Shown in pieces: positions 47,824 to 55,963 of a DNA stretch of 64,000 nucleotides. The notes beneath the pieces are model-generated. The model did no database searches, was not told the DNA's origin, and worked only from the letters and a program-made list of their open reading frames with translations. The stretch is from Hamadaea tsunoensis DSM 44101. GTDB taxonomy: Bacteria; Actinomycetota; Actinomycetes; Mycobacteriales; Micromonosporaceae. Position 1 is the stretch's first letter, and every line of letters starts with the position of its first letter. The stretch covers positions 62,001 to 126,000 of the forward strand of contig NZ_AUAX01000024.1 in assembly GCF_000428945.1 (NCBI RefSeq). The letters run 5' to 3'. The position numbers were made by a program, and so were the translations under genes.

Positions 47824-48612
47824 ATGACGCGCAGGCTCAAAATAATCCTGAGCACCACCGCCCTCGCGGCGATGGCGATGATCCTCGCCGGCTGCATGCA
47901 GCTCAACATGGGTCTGACGGTCAACAGCGACGACACGGTCAGCGGCGAGCTGCTGCTGACCGCCGAGCGGACCCTGCTGACCAACGGCGGCAAGACAGTC
48001 GAACAGGGCTTCGCCGACCTGCGCCAGAACATCCCGGCGATGCCACCCGGCGACGAGTCGGTGTACAACACCGACCCGAAGTACTACGGCGTGCGGATCA
48101 AGTACGACCGCACCCCGCTGAGCCAGTTCAACAGCGAGAGCATCAAACTCGTCAAGAACAACGGCACCTACCGCTTCACGCTGCCGCTGGACCCGAAGCT
48201 GTACGGGGCGAAGTTCGCCAGCTCGAACCCGCAGCAGCAGCAGACCTTCATGAAGCTGATGTCCTTCGAGATCCAGGTGACCTTCCCGGGCCGGATCCTC
48301 GACAGCAACGGCACCGAGATCGGGCAGACCGTCAGCTGGAAGGTCGACGCCAACCAGGACAAGCCCGCCGACCTGCACGCCACGGCCGAGGCGCCGGACA
48401 ACACGCCGCCGAGCGCGGGTACGTCGGTCGCGCCGAGCGCCTCCGCGGCCGCCGCCGGTGGAGGCAGCGGCGGGTTCCCGTGGCTGCTCGTCGTCGGCGG
48501 AGTCGTGCTGCTCGCGATCGTCGCCGCGGTCGTGCTGTTCCTGATCCGCAAGCCCAAGGCCCCGGTCGCACCCGAGCCCGAGGCGACGCCCGCGACGCCG
48601 ACCGCGCCATGA
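47824..48612 (+). CDS. LppM-type lipoprotein, first gene of the injection-system operon
   Basis: This 262-residue protein has a lipoprotein signal peptide with lipobox LAGC (lipidated Cys24) and an LppM-like beta domain with CMQLNMGLTVNSDDTVSGELLLTAERTLL at its start. An Ala/Ser/Gly linker, a C-terminal membrane helix (about 220-240) and a short charged tail follow. It should be held in the envelope at both ends. LppM in mycobacteria affects phagocytosis, and no function can be transferred. Its stop overlaps the next start by ATGA, tying it to the downstream genes. Confidence 0.8.
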   Translation: MTRRLKIILSTTALAAMAMILAGCMQLNMGLTVNSDDTVSGELLLTAERTLLTNGGKTVEQGFADLRQNIPAMPPGDESVYNTDPKYYGVRIKYDRTPLSQFNSESIKLVKNNGTYRFTLPLDPKLYGAKFASSNPQQQQTFMKLMSFEIQVTFPGRILDSNGTEIGQTVSWKVDANQDKPADLHATAEAPDNTPPSAGTSVAPSASAAAAGGGSGGFPWLLVVGGVVLLAIVAAVVLFLIRKPKAPVAPEPEATPATPTAP

Positions 48613-49238
48613 GAACCGGGGCGGGTGTGGCGAGTGCGCTCGTGCACACGGCGTACGGGGTGGTGCTGGGGGCGCTGGCCGCCGGCGTGACGGGCGCGCT
48701 GATCCTGGGCGGGATCGGGCTGCTGCTCGGCATCCTGTACGGGTGGGCGGCCGCCTCGTCCGGGGCGTACGCGGACGGCGGAAGTTCGTCACCCCCGCGG
48801 CGTATCTGGATGTTCCTCGTGGACCACACATGGAGCATGCCGAACACCGTCGCCGGTGAGCTGTTCCTCCTCGCGCAGCTCGTGGCCGGGCACTCCCTGG
48901 ACCGGACCACGTCCGCCGGGGCGTGCCGGATCAGTGTGGACCGCAACTTCTCGCCCCGCTACGCGACCACGATCGGACCGGTCTGCGCCGGCGCCGACCC
49001 GACGATCCAGCGCCACGAGGACGTGCACGTGTTCCAGGCGCGCCTGCTCGGACCGCTCTACCTGCCCCTCGTCGCCGGCAACTACGCGCTGTTCACGGTC
49101 GCGCCGATCTGGCTGATCTACCACGACCACGCGGCCGCGCCGATCAACCGGCTCGGGCGGTACTTCGAGATCGGGGTCTACCCGCACGTGTGGAACGAGG
49201 CGATCGCGTACCGGATCCAAGGGACGCCGCCCCGATGA
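48609..49238 (+). CDS. Membrane protein with HExxH-like motif
   Basis: This 209-residue protein has a glycine-rich hydrophobic hairpin (about 15-50), a hydrophilic middle, the motif RHEDVHVFQARLLGPLYLP (His136-Glu137-x-x-His140) and another hydrophobic stretch (about 145-170). HExxH beside a membrane segment suggests a zinc metallopeptidase-like centre, but no third ligand can be assigned. I know similar HEDVHVxQAR proteins only as uncharacterised actinobacterial proteins. It is linked by ATGA overlaps to the lipoprotein before it and the Cis16-like protein after it, so it is co-translated with the injection-system genes. Confidence 0.7.
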   Translation: MRTGAGVASALVHTAYGVVLGALAAGVTGALILGGIGLLLGILYGWAAASSGAYADGGSSSPPRRIWMFLVDHTWSMPNTVAGELFLLAQLVAGHSLDRTTSAGACRISVDRNFSPRYATTIGPVCAGADPTIQRHEDVHVFQARLLGPLYLPLVAGNYALFTVAPIWLIYHDHAAAPINRLGRYFEIGVYPHVWNEAIAYRIQGTPPR

Positions 49239-49969
49239 CCGGGCCGACACTGCACGGGCCGACACCGCACGGGCCGACACCGCACGGGCCGACACCGCAC
49301 GGGCCGATCGAGGCCGCCACGGCCGACCTGCTGGCCTGGCTGGGCAGAGCGGCCGGGCAGCCGGCCCGGCTGGGCGCGCCCGACGCCGGGGAGAGCACCG
49401 GCGAGCACCTCACGCTGACCCCGCTGGATCTGCGTACGCAGCGGCAGACCCGGGGCACCGGCGCGCGCGAGCCCTACCGGTTCGGCGTGCGCTACCTGCT
49501 CACGGCGTCGGGTGAGGGCGCGCTCGGCCTGCTCGACCGGGTGCTGGCCGCCGCGGTGGCCGCCGGGGAGCCGCAGATCGTGCTGGAGGCCGGGGACACG
49601 GCACTCTGGCGGGCGCTGGGCGTGCCGCCCCGGCCGGCGTTCTTCGTCGACGTGCCGGTGCAGATCGCGTACGAGGAGCGGACCGCGCCGCCGGTCCGGC
49701 ATCCGCTGCAGCTGCGCGCCATCGCCCGGCTGACCCTGGCCGGGCGGGTGCTCGGGCCGGGGGACGAACCGCTGGCCGCGATGCGTGTGGAGGTCGTCGG
49801 AACGCCCCTTTCCACGCTGACCGACGCCATGGGCCGCTTCGCGGTCCCGGGCGTACCCGAGGCCGCGACGGTGCAGCTGCGCCTGACCGGTCGCGGGCGC
49901 GTCCTGCTCGCCTCGGTGGACCCCGCCGAGAAAGACCTCGTCATCACCTGCGACCTGCCGACCCGGTAA
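49235..49969 (+). CDS. Cis16/DUF4255-like injection-system protein with carboxypeptidase-regulatory-like domain
   Basis: This 244-residue protein opens with a four-fold HGPTP repeat (15-bp DNA units at 49241-49300). A DUF4255-like part follows (EAATADLLAWLGRAAG ... LTLTPLDLRTQRQT ... FGVRYLLTASG), as in the Afp16/Pvc16 tail-terminator family. The C-terminal part (about 165-244: LTLAGRVLGPGDEPLAAMRVEVVGTPLSTLTDAMGRFAVPGVP) is a carboxypeptidase-regulatory/transthyretin-like beta sandwich. The assignment rests on motif memory and on position directly before the sheath gene. It may cap the tail or attach the particle. Confidence 0.65.
   Translation: MTGPTLHGPTPHGPTPHGPTPHGPIEAATADLLAWLGRAAGQPARLGAPDAGESTGEHLTLTPLDLRTQRQTRGTGAREPYRFGVRYLLTASGEGALGLLDRVLAAAVAAGEPQIVLEAGDTALWRALGVPPRPAFFVDVPVQIAYEERTAPPVRHPLQLRAIARLTLAGRVLGPGDEPLAAMRVEVVGTPLSTLTDAMGRFAVPGVPEAATVQLRLTGRGRVLLASVDPAEKDLVITCDLPTR
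49241..49300. repeat. In-gene tandem array, four 15-bp units
   Basis: GGGCCGACACCGCAC repeats four times (first unit with one change) at the 5' end of the Cis16-like gene and encodes HGPTP repeats. Confidence 0.9.
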
Positions 49970-50040
49970 CGCAGCCGAACGGCGGCCCCGCGGCCGCCCG
50001 GCGGCGAACCTCGCCGCCGCGAAACGATCGAGGAGTTCCC

Positions 50041-51267
50041 ATGCCCAACTACTACTCCCCCGGCATCTACGTCGAGGAGGTGCCCAGCGGAGCACGCCCC
50101 ATCGGCGCGGTGGGCACCAGCACGGCGGGGTTCGTCGGGATCGCACCGGACGCCGCGGCGCGCGTGGACGAGGCGGTCGCGATCAACAACTGGTCCGAGT
50201 TCCTGCGGATCTTCGCCGACGGCGACAACCTGCCGAGCACCCCGCTCGCCCGGGCCGTCTTCGGCTTCCTGGACAACGGCGGTACGCGTTGCTGGGTCGT
50301 CAACGTCGGCGCGAAGGGCCAGATCTCGGGTACCGGCCGCAAGCGGTCGGGCCTGGACGTGCTGGAGACGGTCGACGAGATCGCCATCATCGCGGCCCCC
50401 GGCTTCCACGACACGGTCGCCCACGAGGCCCTGCTGACCCTCGCCGAGCGGTCGCGCACGATGGTCGCGATCCTCGACCCGGCCCCGGACCTGGACGACG
50501 TCTCCACACTGACCAAAGTGGAGACGGCCGGCAAGCCGCCCAAGCCGGCCGCGGACGGCAAGCCGCCGGCCGACGGCCCGGCCGCGCCGGCCCCGGACGC
50601 GGGCCACCGGCCGCGGCAATCGGACTACGGCGCGTTCTACTACCCCTGGATCGTCGTGCGCGACCCGCTGACCGGCGAGCTGACGTCCACCCCGCCGTCC
50701 GGGCACATCGCCGGGATCTGGGCGCGTACGGACGCGCTGCGCGGGGTGCACAAGGCGCCGGCCAACGAGCCCGTCCGGGGCGCCGTCGACCTGAGCTACC
50801 TCATCACCCGGTCGGAGCAGGACGTGCTGAACCCCGCAGGGGTCAACTGCATCCGGTTCTTCTCCGGCGAGGGCATCCGGGTCTGGGGCGCGCGTACGCT
50901 CGCCGCCGAGGCCAGCCCGTGGCGCTACCTCAACGTCCGGCGTACCACCAACTTCCTGGAGCAGTCGATCTCGCTGGGCACCACGTGGATGGTGTTCGAG
51001 CCGAACGACTTCTCGCTGTGGCGCTCGATCCGCCGCGACATCGGCGCGTTCCTGACCCGCGTCTGGCGCGACGGCGCCCTCATGGGCCGCACGCCCGAGG
51101 AGGCGTTCTTCGTCAAGTGCGACGAGGAGACCAATCCCACCGACGTCCGTGACGCGGGCATGGTCGTGGCGCACATCGGCGTCGCGATCGTCAAGCCCGC
51201 CGAGTTCGTGGTGTTCAAGCTGAGCCAGTGGGCCGGCGGTTCCGAGACCGAGACGATGGGGAGCTGA
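50041..51267 (+). CDS. Contractile tail sheath protein
   Basis: This 408-residue protein begins MPNYYSPGIYVEEVPSGARPIGAVGTSTAGFVG, the hallmark N-terminus of phage/CIS sheath proteins. It ends with the conserved sheath C-terminal domain: RRTTNFLEQSISLGTTWMVFEPND, LWRSIRRDIGAFLTRVWRDGALMG, FFVKCDEETN and VAHIGVAIVKPAEFVVFKL. A Pro/Ala/Asp insertion (about 160-190) replaces a surface loop. Only one sheath gene is present; many eCIS loci have two or three. The Shine-Dalgarno GAGGAG is well placed. Confidence 0.95.
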   Translation: MPNYYSPGIYVEEVPSGARPIGAVGTSTAGFVGIAPDAAARVDEAVAINNWSEFLRIFADGDNLPSTPLARAVFGFLDNGGTRCWVVNVGAKGQISGTGRKRSGLDVLETVDEIAIIAAPGFHDTVAHEALLTLAERSRTMVAILDPAPDLDDVSTLTKVETAGKPPKPAADGKPPADGPAAPAPDAGHRPRQSDYGAFYYPWIVVRDPLTGELTSTPPSGHIAGIWARTDALRGVHKAPANEPVRGAVDLSYLITRSEQDVLNPAGVNCIRFFSGEGIRVWGARTLAAEASPWRYLNVRRTTNFLEQSISLGTTWMVFEPNDFSLWRSIRRDIGAFLTRVWRDGALMGRTPEEAFFVKCDEETNPTDVRDAGMVVAHIGVAIVKPAEFVVFKLSQWAGGSETETMGS

Positions 51268-51269
51268 CC

Positions 51270-51758
51270 ATGGCGACCGCAGCCACGCCGCAGCCGGGCG
51301 CACCGGTGGACCCGTACCGGGCGTACAACTTCAAGCTGCTCATCAACAACGTGACCAACGGGCACTTCACCGAGGTCAGCGGGCTGGAGATCAACATCCG
51401 GAAGGTGGACTACCGGGAGGCCGGCAACGACCGGATCCGGGCCATCCCCGGCCAGGTCGAGTACAGCCCGATCACGCTGCACTTCGGCGTCACCGCCTCC
51501 CGCGAGCTGTGGGACTGGGTCAGCAGCGCCGCCAAGGGGACGGTCAACCGGCGCAACATCTCGATCGTCCTGCTCGACGCCGCCGGCACCGCCGAGGTCC
51601 TGCGCTGGAACGTCATCAGCGCCTGGCCGATGCAGTGGCGGGGCGCCCACCTCAACACCCTCGCCCACGAGATCGCCATCGAATCGATCACGCTCGCGTA
51701 CGAGAGCCTGGAACTGGAGTCCGGCAGTGCCGCGCCGGCCGCCGCCAGCCCGGCCTGA
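51270..51758 (+). CDS. Tail tube protein
   Basis: This 162-residue protein has the T4 gp19-like tube fold pattern: PYRAYNFKLLINNVTNGHFTEVSGLEINIRKVDYREAGN at the start and a beta-rich core with ITLHFGVTASRELWDWV and WNVISAWPMQWRGAHL. The tube would be the inner rigid channel driven out by sheath contraction. It starts two bases after the sheath stop. There is a single tube gene, compared with two (Pvc1/Pvc5 type) in many eCIS. The last 32 bases overlap the next gene. Confidence 0.94.
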   Translation: MATAATPQPGAPVDPYRAYNFKLLINNVTNGHFTEVSGLEINIRKVDYREAGNDRIRAIPGQVEYSPITLHFGVTASRELWDWVSSAAKGTVNRRNISIVLLDAAGTAEVLRWNVISAWPMQWRGAHLNTLAHEIAIESITLAYESLELESGSAAPAAASPA

Positions 51759-52914
51759 CCTGCCGCGCGCGCGCCGCCGTGGCTGGGCCGGTGCGCTGCG
51801 CGGCTGGGCCGCCCGCACCGCCCGGCGCGCGGCGTCCATTCTGGACACCGATACCGGCACGGATGACGGCGTCGCGACCGCCGGGGAGGGATCCGCGCCG
51901 TCCGCGCGCTCCCGCCCCGGCGGCCCGCCCGAGCACTGGCTCCGGCTGGTCGCCGAGCACGCGCCCGGTTACCTGCACGACCTCGCCGACCGGCACGAGC
52001 TACCTACCTACGACCACACACAGGAGTACGCGCGACCGGAGCAGCCGGTCGCCTACCCCGCCACGGAGGCGTACCGGCCGCCGGCGGCTCAAGTCGCGCC
52101 GAGCGCTCAGGAGAGCGGCGGCAGGCCGGCTCCGGCGACGCCGTCCCCTGTGGATGGTGGACCGGTGGGTGCTGGTCCTGTGGTGCCGGCACCGGCAGCG
52201 GCGCAGCCGAGGACGGTGCCGAGCGGGTTCCAGCCTGTCCGCCTCGCGCCCGAACCGGTGGTCACGACGGCGGCTGACGAGCACGCACGGACGCCGGGCC
52301 CGGCCGGGCCTTCGACAACACCGACGACCACACCAGCGACCACACCGACGAGTACACCGACGAGTGCCGCGCCCTTCGAAGCGCAGCCGGAGCCCGCGCG
52401 GCCCCGGCGCCCGATCGTGCACGCCCTCCTGGACAGACCGCAGACGTCCGAACCACGGCAGGCAGCCCCCAGGCAGGCCGCCGCGCGCATCCGCTTCGCC
52501 CCGGAGCAACCCCAGCCGTCGGCGAGCTCGCCGGGGCAGGAGCAGCGACGGGTGGGCACGGCCGGTCCGGAATGGGAGCCGCCGGCGGCGCGACCGTCAC
52601 CGGAGCCGCAGCCGACACAGTGGCCGGTCGAGCGGACGAACCGCCCCGCCTCACCACCGGTAGCGGCGCAGCCGGTCGCATCACCGGACCGGTGGGCCCG
52701 GACCCGGTCCTCGGAACCCGAGCACCCCGGTACGCGTACACCCAAGAATGGTGACAAAAGTCCATGGCCGGACATTTCTGATGGAAAGACTACGACGGAG
52801 CTGTGGCCTGAGTTGCCGGATGAGACGGCGCTGTGGACGGCCGCGCCGCGAGACACCACCCGAGAGTCATTCCTGAATGGGGAGCAAGGGGCATGGAACG
52901 CGTCGCATTCTTGA
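51727..52914 (+). CDS. Pro/Ala-rich disordered protein of the injection-system locus
   Basis: This protein of about 395 residues starts with a basic Arg/Pro stretch and a short helical part (ALRGWAARTARRAASILD). PEHWLRLVAEHAPGYLHDLADRH (about 68-90) may be a small folded motif. It then runs as about 250 residues of Pro/Ala/Thr-rich disorder and ends in a Trp-containing segment (SPWPDISDGKTTTELWPELPDETALWTA). It sits where tube, tape-measure or adaptor genes lie in other CIS loci, but it lacks the long coiled coil of a tape measure. Its role is unknown. The start may be further downstream, and its end overlaps the next gene by 22 bases. Confidence 0.7.
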   Translation: MPRRPPPARPDLPRARRRGWAGALRGWAARTARRAASILDTDTGTDDGVATAGEGSAPSARSRPGGPPEHWLRLVAEHAPGYLHDLADRHELPTYDHTQEYARPEQPVAYPATEAYRPPAAQVAPSAQESGGRPAPATPSPVDGGPVGAGPVVPAPAAAQPRTVPSGFQPVRLAPEPVVTTAADEHARTPGPAGPSTTPTTTPATTPTSTPTSAAPFEAQPEPARPRRPIVHALLDRPQTSEPRQAAPRQAAARIRFAPEQPQPSASSPGQEQRRVGTAGPEWEPPAARPSPEPQPTQWPVERTNRPASPPVAAQPVASPDRWARTRSSEPEHPGTRTPKNGDKSPWPDISDGKTTTELWPELPDETALWTAAPRDTTRESFLNGEQGAWNASHS

Positions 52915-53645
52915 TCGAGGAGACGGGCGAGCGCGTGGACTGTCTGCTGAACCCGGAGACGGTCCAGGTGACCCGTGTCGCCGGGGTACGCGCACGGGCC
53001 TCGACCGGCGCCGGCCTGGCCGACGATCCGCTGGTGTTCACCGGCGGCGGGCGGACGGAGCTGGTCCTGGACCTGCTGTTCGACCTGGACTTCGTGGAGC
53101 AACAGGTACGCCCGACGGACGTCCGCGCCCTGACCCGTCCCTTGTGGATGCTCTCGGAGAACTCCGCGGTCGAGAACGGCTGGGTACGCCCGCCCAAGTT
53201 CAGCCTGTTCTGGGGCAAGGCGTGGCAGGTCTCGGGGATCATCGTGGCGATGGCCGAGCGGTTCGACGCCTTCACGCTGGACGGTACGCCGCGGCGGTCC
53301 TGGCTGCGGTTGAAGATGGTCCGGGTGGCGGAGGACGCGGCCGCGGCCCAGAAGGGTTTCGAGGAGGAGCTGGCCGAGGCCGGTACGCCGGCCGCCGCAC
53401 CCGGCAGCGCGGTGATCGCCACCGGTGACGGTGCGGCCGAGACGGGCTATTCCGGGGTGCGGTTCGACCTGCTGGCGCACGACGCGCTCGGTTCGCCGCT
53501 GCGGTGGCGGCTGCTCGCCGAGCACAACCGGATCGCCAACCCGTTCGAGATCCCGCCGGGTACGCCCCTCGCCGTGCCGTCCGACATCTCCGGGGGCACC
53601 GCCGGGAGCGCGGCGGAGGAGGACGGGCTGCCATGGGGACTCTGA
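52893..53645 (+). CDS. CIS tube-type / LysM-region baseplate adaptor (Cis7-like)
   Basis: This 250-residue protein matches the N-terminal CIS_tube pattern seen in Afp7/Pvc7-like proteins: MERVAFLIEETGERVDCLLNPETVQVTRVAGV, TELVLDLLFDLDFVEQQ, and VRPPKFSLFWGKAWQVSGIIVAMAERFDAFTLDGTPRRSWLRLKM. A C-terminal portion (LRWRLLAEHNRIANPFEIPPGTPLAVP) looks like the LysM-type segment of that family. It would link the tube to the spike hub. It overlaps its neighbours by 22 and 13 bases. Confidence 0.85.
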   Translation: MERVAFLIEETGERVDCLLNPETVQVTRVAGVRARASTGAGLADDPLVFTGGGRTELVLDLLFDLDFVEQQVRPTDVRALTRPLWMLSENSAVENGWVRPPKFSLFWGKAWQVSGIIVAMAERFDAFTLDGTPRRSWLRLKMVRVAEDAAAAQKGFEEELAEAGTPAAAPGSAVIATGDGAAETGYSGVRFDLLAHDALGSPLRWRLLAEHNRIANPFEIPPGTPLAVPSDISGGTAGSAAEEDGLPWGL

Positions 53646-55153
53646 CGCCGCGGGCGGTGACCGTCCGGGTAGGGTCGTCGCCGCTGGCCGACGCGCAGCT
53701 GCGCCGCCTGGTCTCGGTACGCGTGGCGACCCGCCTGGACCAGCCCGCGCAGTGCGAGATCACGCTGGCCGCCGACGCGGGACCGGCCGCCGACCCGGGG
53801 CTGTTCCCGCTGGGCGCCGCGCTGGTGATCGGGCTGAGCGGGGTCGGCGACGACCTGTTCACCGGCGAGGTGACCGCGTGCGAGATCGAGTACGCGGGCG
53901 ACGGCTCGGTCCTGTTGCGGGCCCGGGGCTACGACCCGCTGCACCGGCTGCGCAAGCGCCAGGAGCTGCGGGTGTTCGAGTCGGTGACCACGGCGGACCT
54001 GGCCGGGCAGCTCGTGGACGGCACCGGGCTGAGCGTCGACGCCGACGAGGAGGGGCCGCGCATCGAGCGGCTGCTCCAGCACCGGCACACGGACTTCGAC
54101 CTGCTGGCCGAGGTGGCCGGGCGGGCCGGGCTGCACTTCGCGGCCGACGGGGACACGCTGCGGCTGTTCAGTCTGGACGGTTACGGATCGCCGGTCGGGC
54201 TCGAACTCGGCGCCTCGGTGCTGAGCCTGCGCGTGGCGGCCAACCTCGACCAGGCCATCGGGTCCAGCGCGGCGCTCGGCTGGAACACCCGCACGGCCGA
54301 GGTGATCACGCAGACGGCGGAGTCGCCGCGGACCGGCCGCTCGATCGACCTGCGGCCGGACGCGGACGACGTCGGCGGCGGCGGTACGCGTACCGCGGTG
54401 GACCAGCCGGGGCGCAGCGACGACGAGCTGGCGGCGCTGGCCCAGGCCCGGCTCGACGCCCGGGCGGCCGCCTGGGTGACGGTCAGCGGGATCGCCGAGG
54501 GGGACGTGGAGCTGCGGGCGGGCCGGCGGATCTCGGTCAGCGGCACGGCCGACTCGGTCGCCGGGGTGTACGTGCTGACCGAGGCGGTGCACACGATCGA
54601 CGCCGCCGGGCACCTGACCCGGTTCTCGACCGAGCCGCCGCCCGCACCCCCGGCGCCCCCGGCCGCCGCCCTGATCACGCTCGGCACGGTCACCGACATC
54701 GACGACCCCGACCAGCTCGGCCGGGTACGCGTCGACCTGCCCGCGTACGGGGGGCTGGACGCGGGATGGCTCGGCGTCGTGTTCCCCGGATCGGGGCACG
54801 GCAAGGGAATCATCGCCCTGCCCGACCCCGACGACACGGTCCTCGTCGCCCTGCCCGGTGGCGAGCCGGCCGCCGGGATCGTCCTCGGCGCCCTGTTCGG
54901 CGCGATCGAGCCCTACGACGCCGGGATCGACGGCGGCAAGGCGAAGCGCTGGACGCTGCGGACGGCCAACGGGCAGGCGATCGTCCTCGACGACGGGGGC
55001 CGGCGGCTGCGGCTGGAGAACGAGGCCGGCAGCTTCTTCGAGATCACGCCGGACCTGGCCACCCTGCACGCCGCGACGGACCTCGTCGTCGAGGCGCCGG
55101 GCAAGGCCATGACGATCCGCGCGAACACCGTCGACTTCCAGCACGCGAGCTAA
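53633..55153 (+). CDS. VgrG-like spike/hub protein
   Basis: This 506-residue protein has a hub domain (about 1-330) in the gpD/gp27-like style, with phrases such as FDLLAEVAGRAGLHFAADGDTLRLF. A Pro/Ala hinge (about 338-348) leads to the gp5 OB-fold (TLGTVTDIDDPDQLGRVRVDLPAYGGLDAGWLGVVFP, about 352-400) and a shorter beta-helix tail. It would trimerise as the piercing spike. No effector domain is fused at the C-terminus. The ATG overlaps the end of the Cis7-like gene by 13 bases. Confidence 0.92.
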   Translation: MGTLTPRAVTVRVGSSPLADAQLRRLVSVRVATRLDQPAQCEITLAADAGPAADPGLFPLGAALVIGLSGVGDDLFTGEVTACEIEYAGDGSVLLRARGYDPLHRLRKRQELRVFESVTTADLAGQLVDGTGLSVDADEEGPRIERLLQHRHTDFDLLAEVAGRAGLHFAADGDTLRLFSLDGYGSPVGLELGASVLSLRVAANLDQAIGSSAALGWNTRTAEVITQTAESPRTGRSIDLRPDADDVGGGGTRTAVDQPGRSDDELAALAQARLDARAAAWVTVSGIAEGDVELRAGRRISVSGTADSVAGVYVLTEAVHTIDAAGHLTRFSTEPPPAPPAPPAAALITLGTVTDIDDPDQLGRVRVDLPAYGGLDAGWLGVVFPGSGHGKGIIALPDPDDTVLVALPGGEPAAGIVLGALFGAIEPYDAGIDGGKAKRWTLRTANGQAIVLDDGGRRLRLENEAGSFFEITPDLATLHAATDLVVEAPGKAMTIRANTVDFQHAS

Positions 55154-55166
55154 GGAGGGGACCCGG

Positions 55167-55505
55167 ATGGAATGGATCCACCGCGACTCCGTGATCAAGT
55201 GCGATCACGACGGGCGCGTGGTCAACCAGCCGTCCCAGCAGTGGGTGACGATCTCCGGCGTACCGGTGCTGGTCGACAGCGACCCCGAGGGGCGCAGCAT
55301 CGCCGCATGCCCGAACTACGGCCCGACCATCAAGCCGTGCGCCAAGACGCTCAAGGTGGCGGTCGGCTACAGCGGGCCGTTCACGATCGGCGGCAAGGGC
55401 GTGGTCCTGTCCAACCTGGACGGTTTCACCGACGGCACCCCGCCCGGACTCGTGCACTACAAGGTGCGCGACCCCGAGCAGATCTTCGTACGGGCGGACT
55501 CATGA
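55167..55505 (+). CDS. PAAR-like spike-tip protein
   Basis: This 112-residue protein follows the VgrG-like gene, the usual place for a PAAR-like tip. Conserved His/Cys residues (HRDSVIKCDHDG, AACPNYGPTIKPCAKT) could bind a metal at the tip, as in PAAR cones. A TVSG/TIGGKGV beta pattern is present. No toxin domain follows. A GGAGG-type Shine-Dalgarno precedes the ATG, and the stop overlaps the gp25-like start (ATGA). Confidence 0.8.
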   Translation: MEWIHRDSVIKCDHDGRVVNQPSQQWVTISGVPVLVDSDPEGRSIAACPNYGPTIKPCAKTLKVAVGYSGPFTIGGKGVVLSNLDGFTDGTPPGLVHYKVRDPEQIFVRADS

Positions 55506-55963
55506 AAGCGTTCCGATTCGTCAACGCCGGCTTCGACGGGGCCGGCCAGGGAGCCGGGCTCGGGCTGACCTCGACCGGCGGGCTGGCCATGACCGACGGC
55601 GACGAGACCGTCCGGCAGGCGCTGTTCCTGCTGCTGTCGACCACGCCGGGCGAGCGCGTGATGCGGCCCGGCTACGGTTCCCGGCTGCACCGGCTGGTCT
55701 TCGCGCCCAACGACGACACCACGGCCGGCCTCGCCATCCACTACGTGCGCCAGGCGATCGTCCGGTGGGAGCCGCGGGTCGACATCGTCGACGTCGACGC
55801 GCACCCCGACCCGGACGCGCCGTGGCGGCTGCTGATCCGGCTCGACTACCGCATCCGCGCCAGCCTCACGCAGGCGACCATGCGCTTCTCGGTGGACCTG
55901 GACCCGTACGCAGACGCAGACCCCAAAGAAGCAGACCGCCCCGATGAGGGAGAGCCCCGATGA
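55502..55963 (+). CDS. gp25-like baseplate wedge protein
   Basis: This 153-residue protein matches the GPW/gp25 family: DGDETVRQALFLLLSTTPGERVMRPGYGSRLHRLVFAPNDD, with the key EXR-type motif in PGERVMRP, followed by RQAIVRWEPRVDIVDVDA. It joins baseplate and sheath and starts sheath polymerisation. ATGA overlaps link it to the PAAR-like gene and to the gpJ-like gene. The acidic tail (about 138-153) is unusual. Confidence 0.93.
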   Translation: MKAFRFVNAGFDGAGQGAGLGLTSTGGLAMTDGDETVRQALFLLLSTTPGERVMRPGYGSRLHRLVFAPNDDTTAGLAIHYVRQAIVRWEPRVDIVDVDAHPDPDAPWRLLIRLDYRIRASLTQATMRFSVDLDPYADADPKEADRPDEGEPR

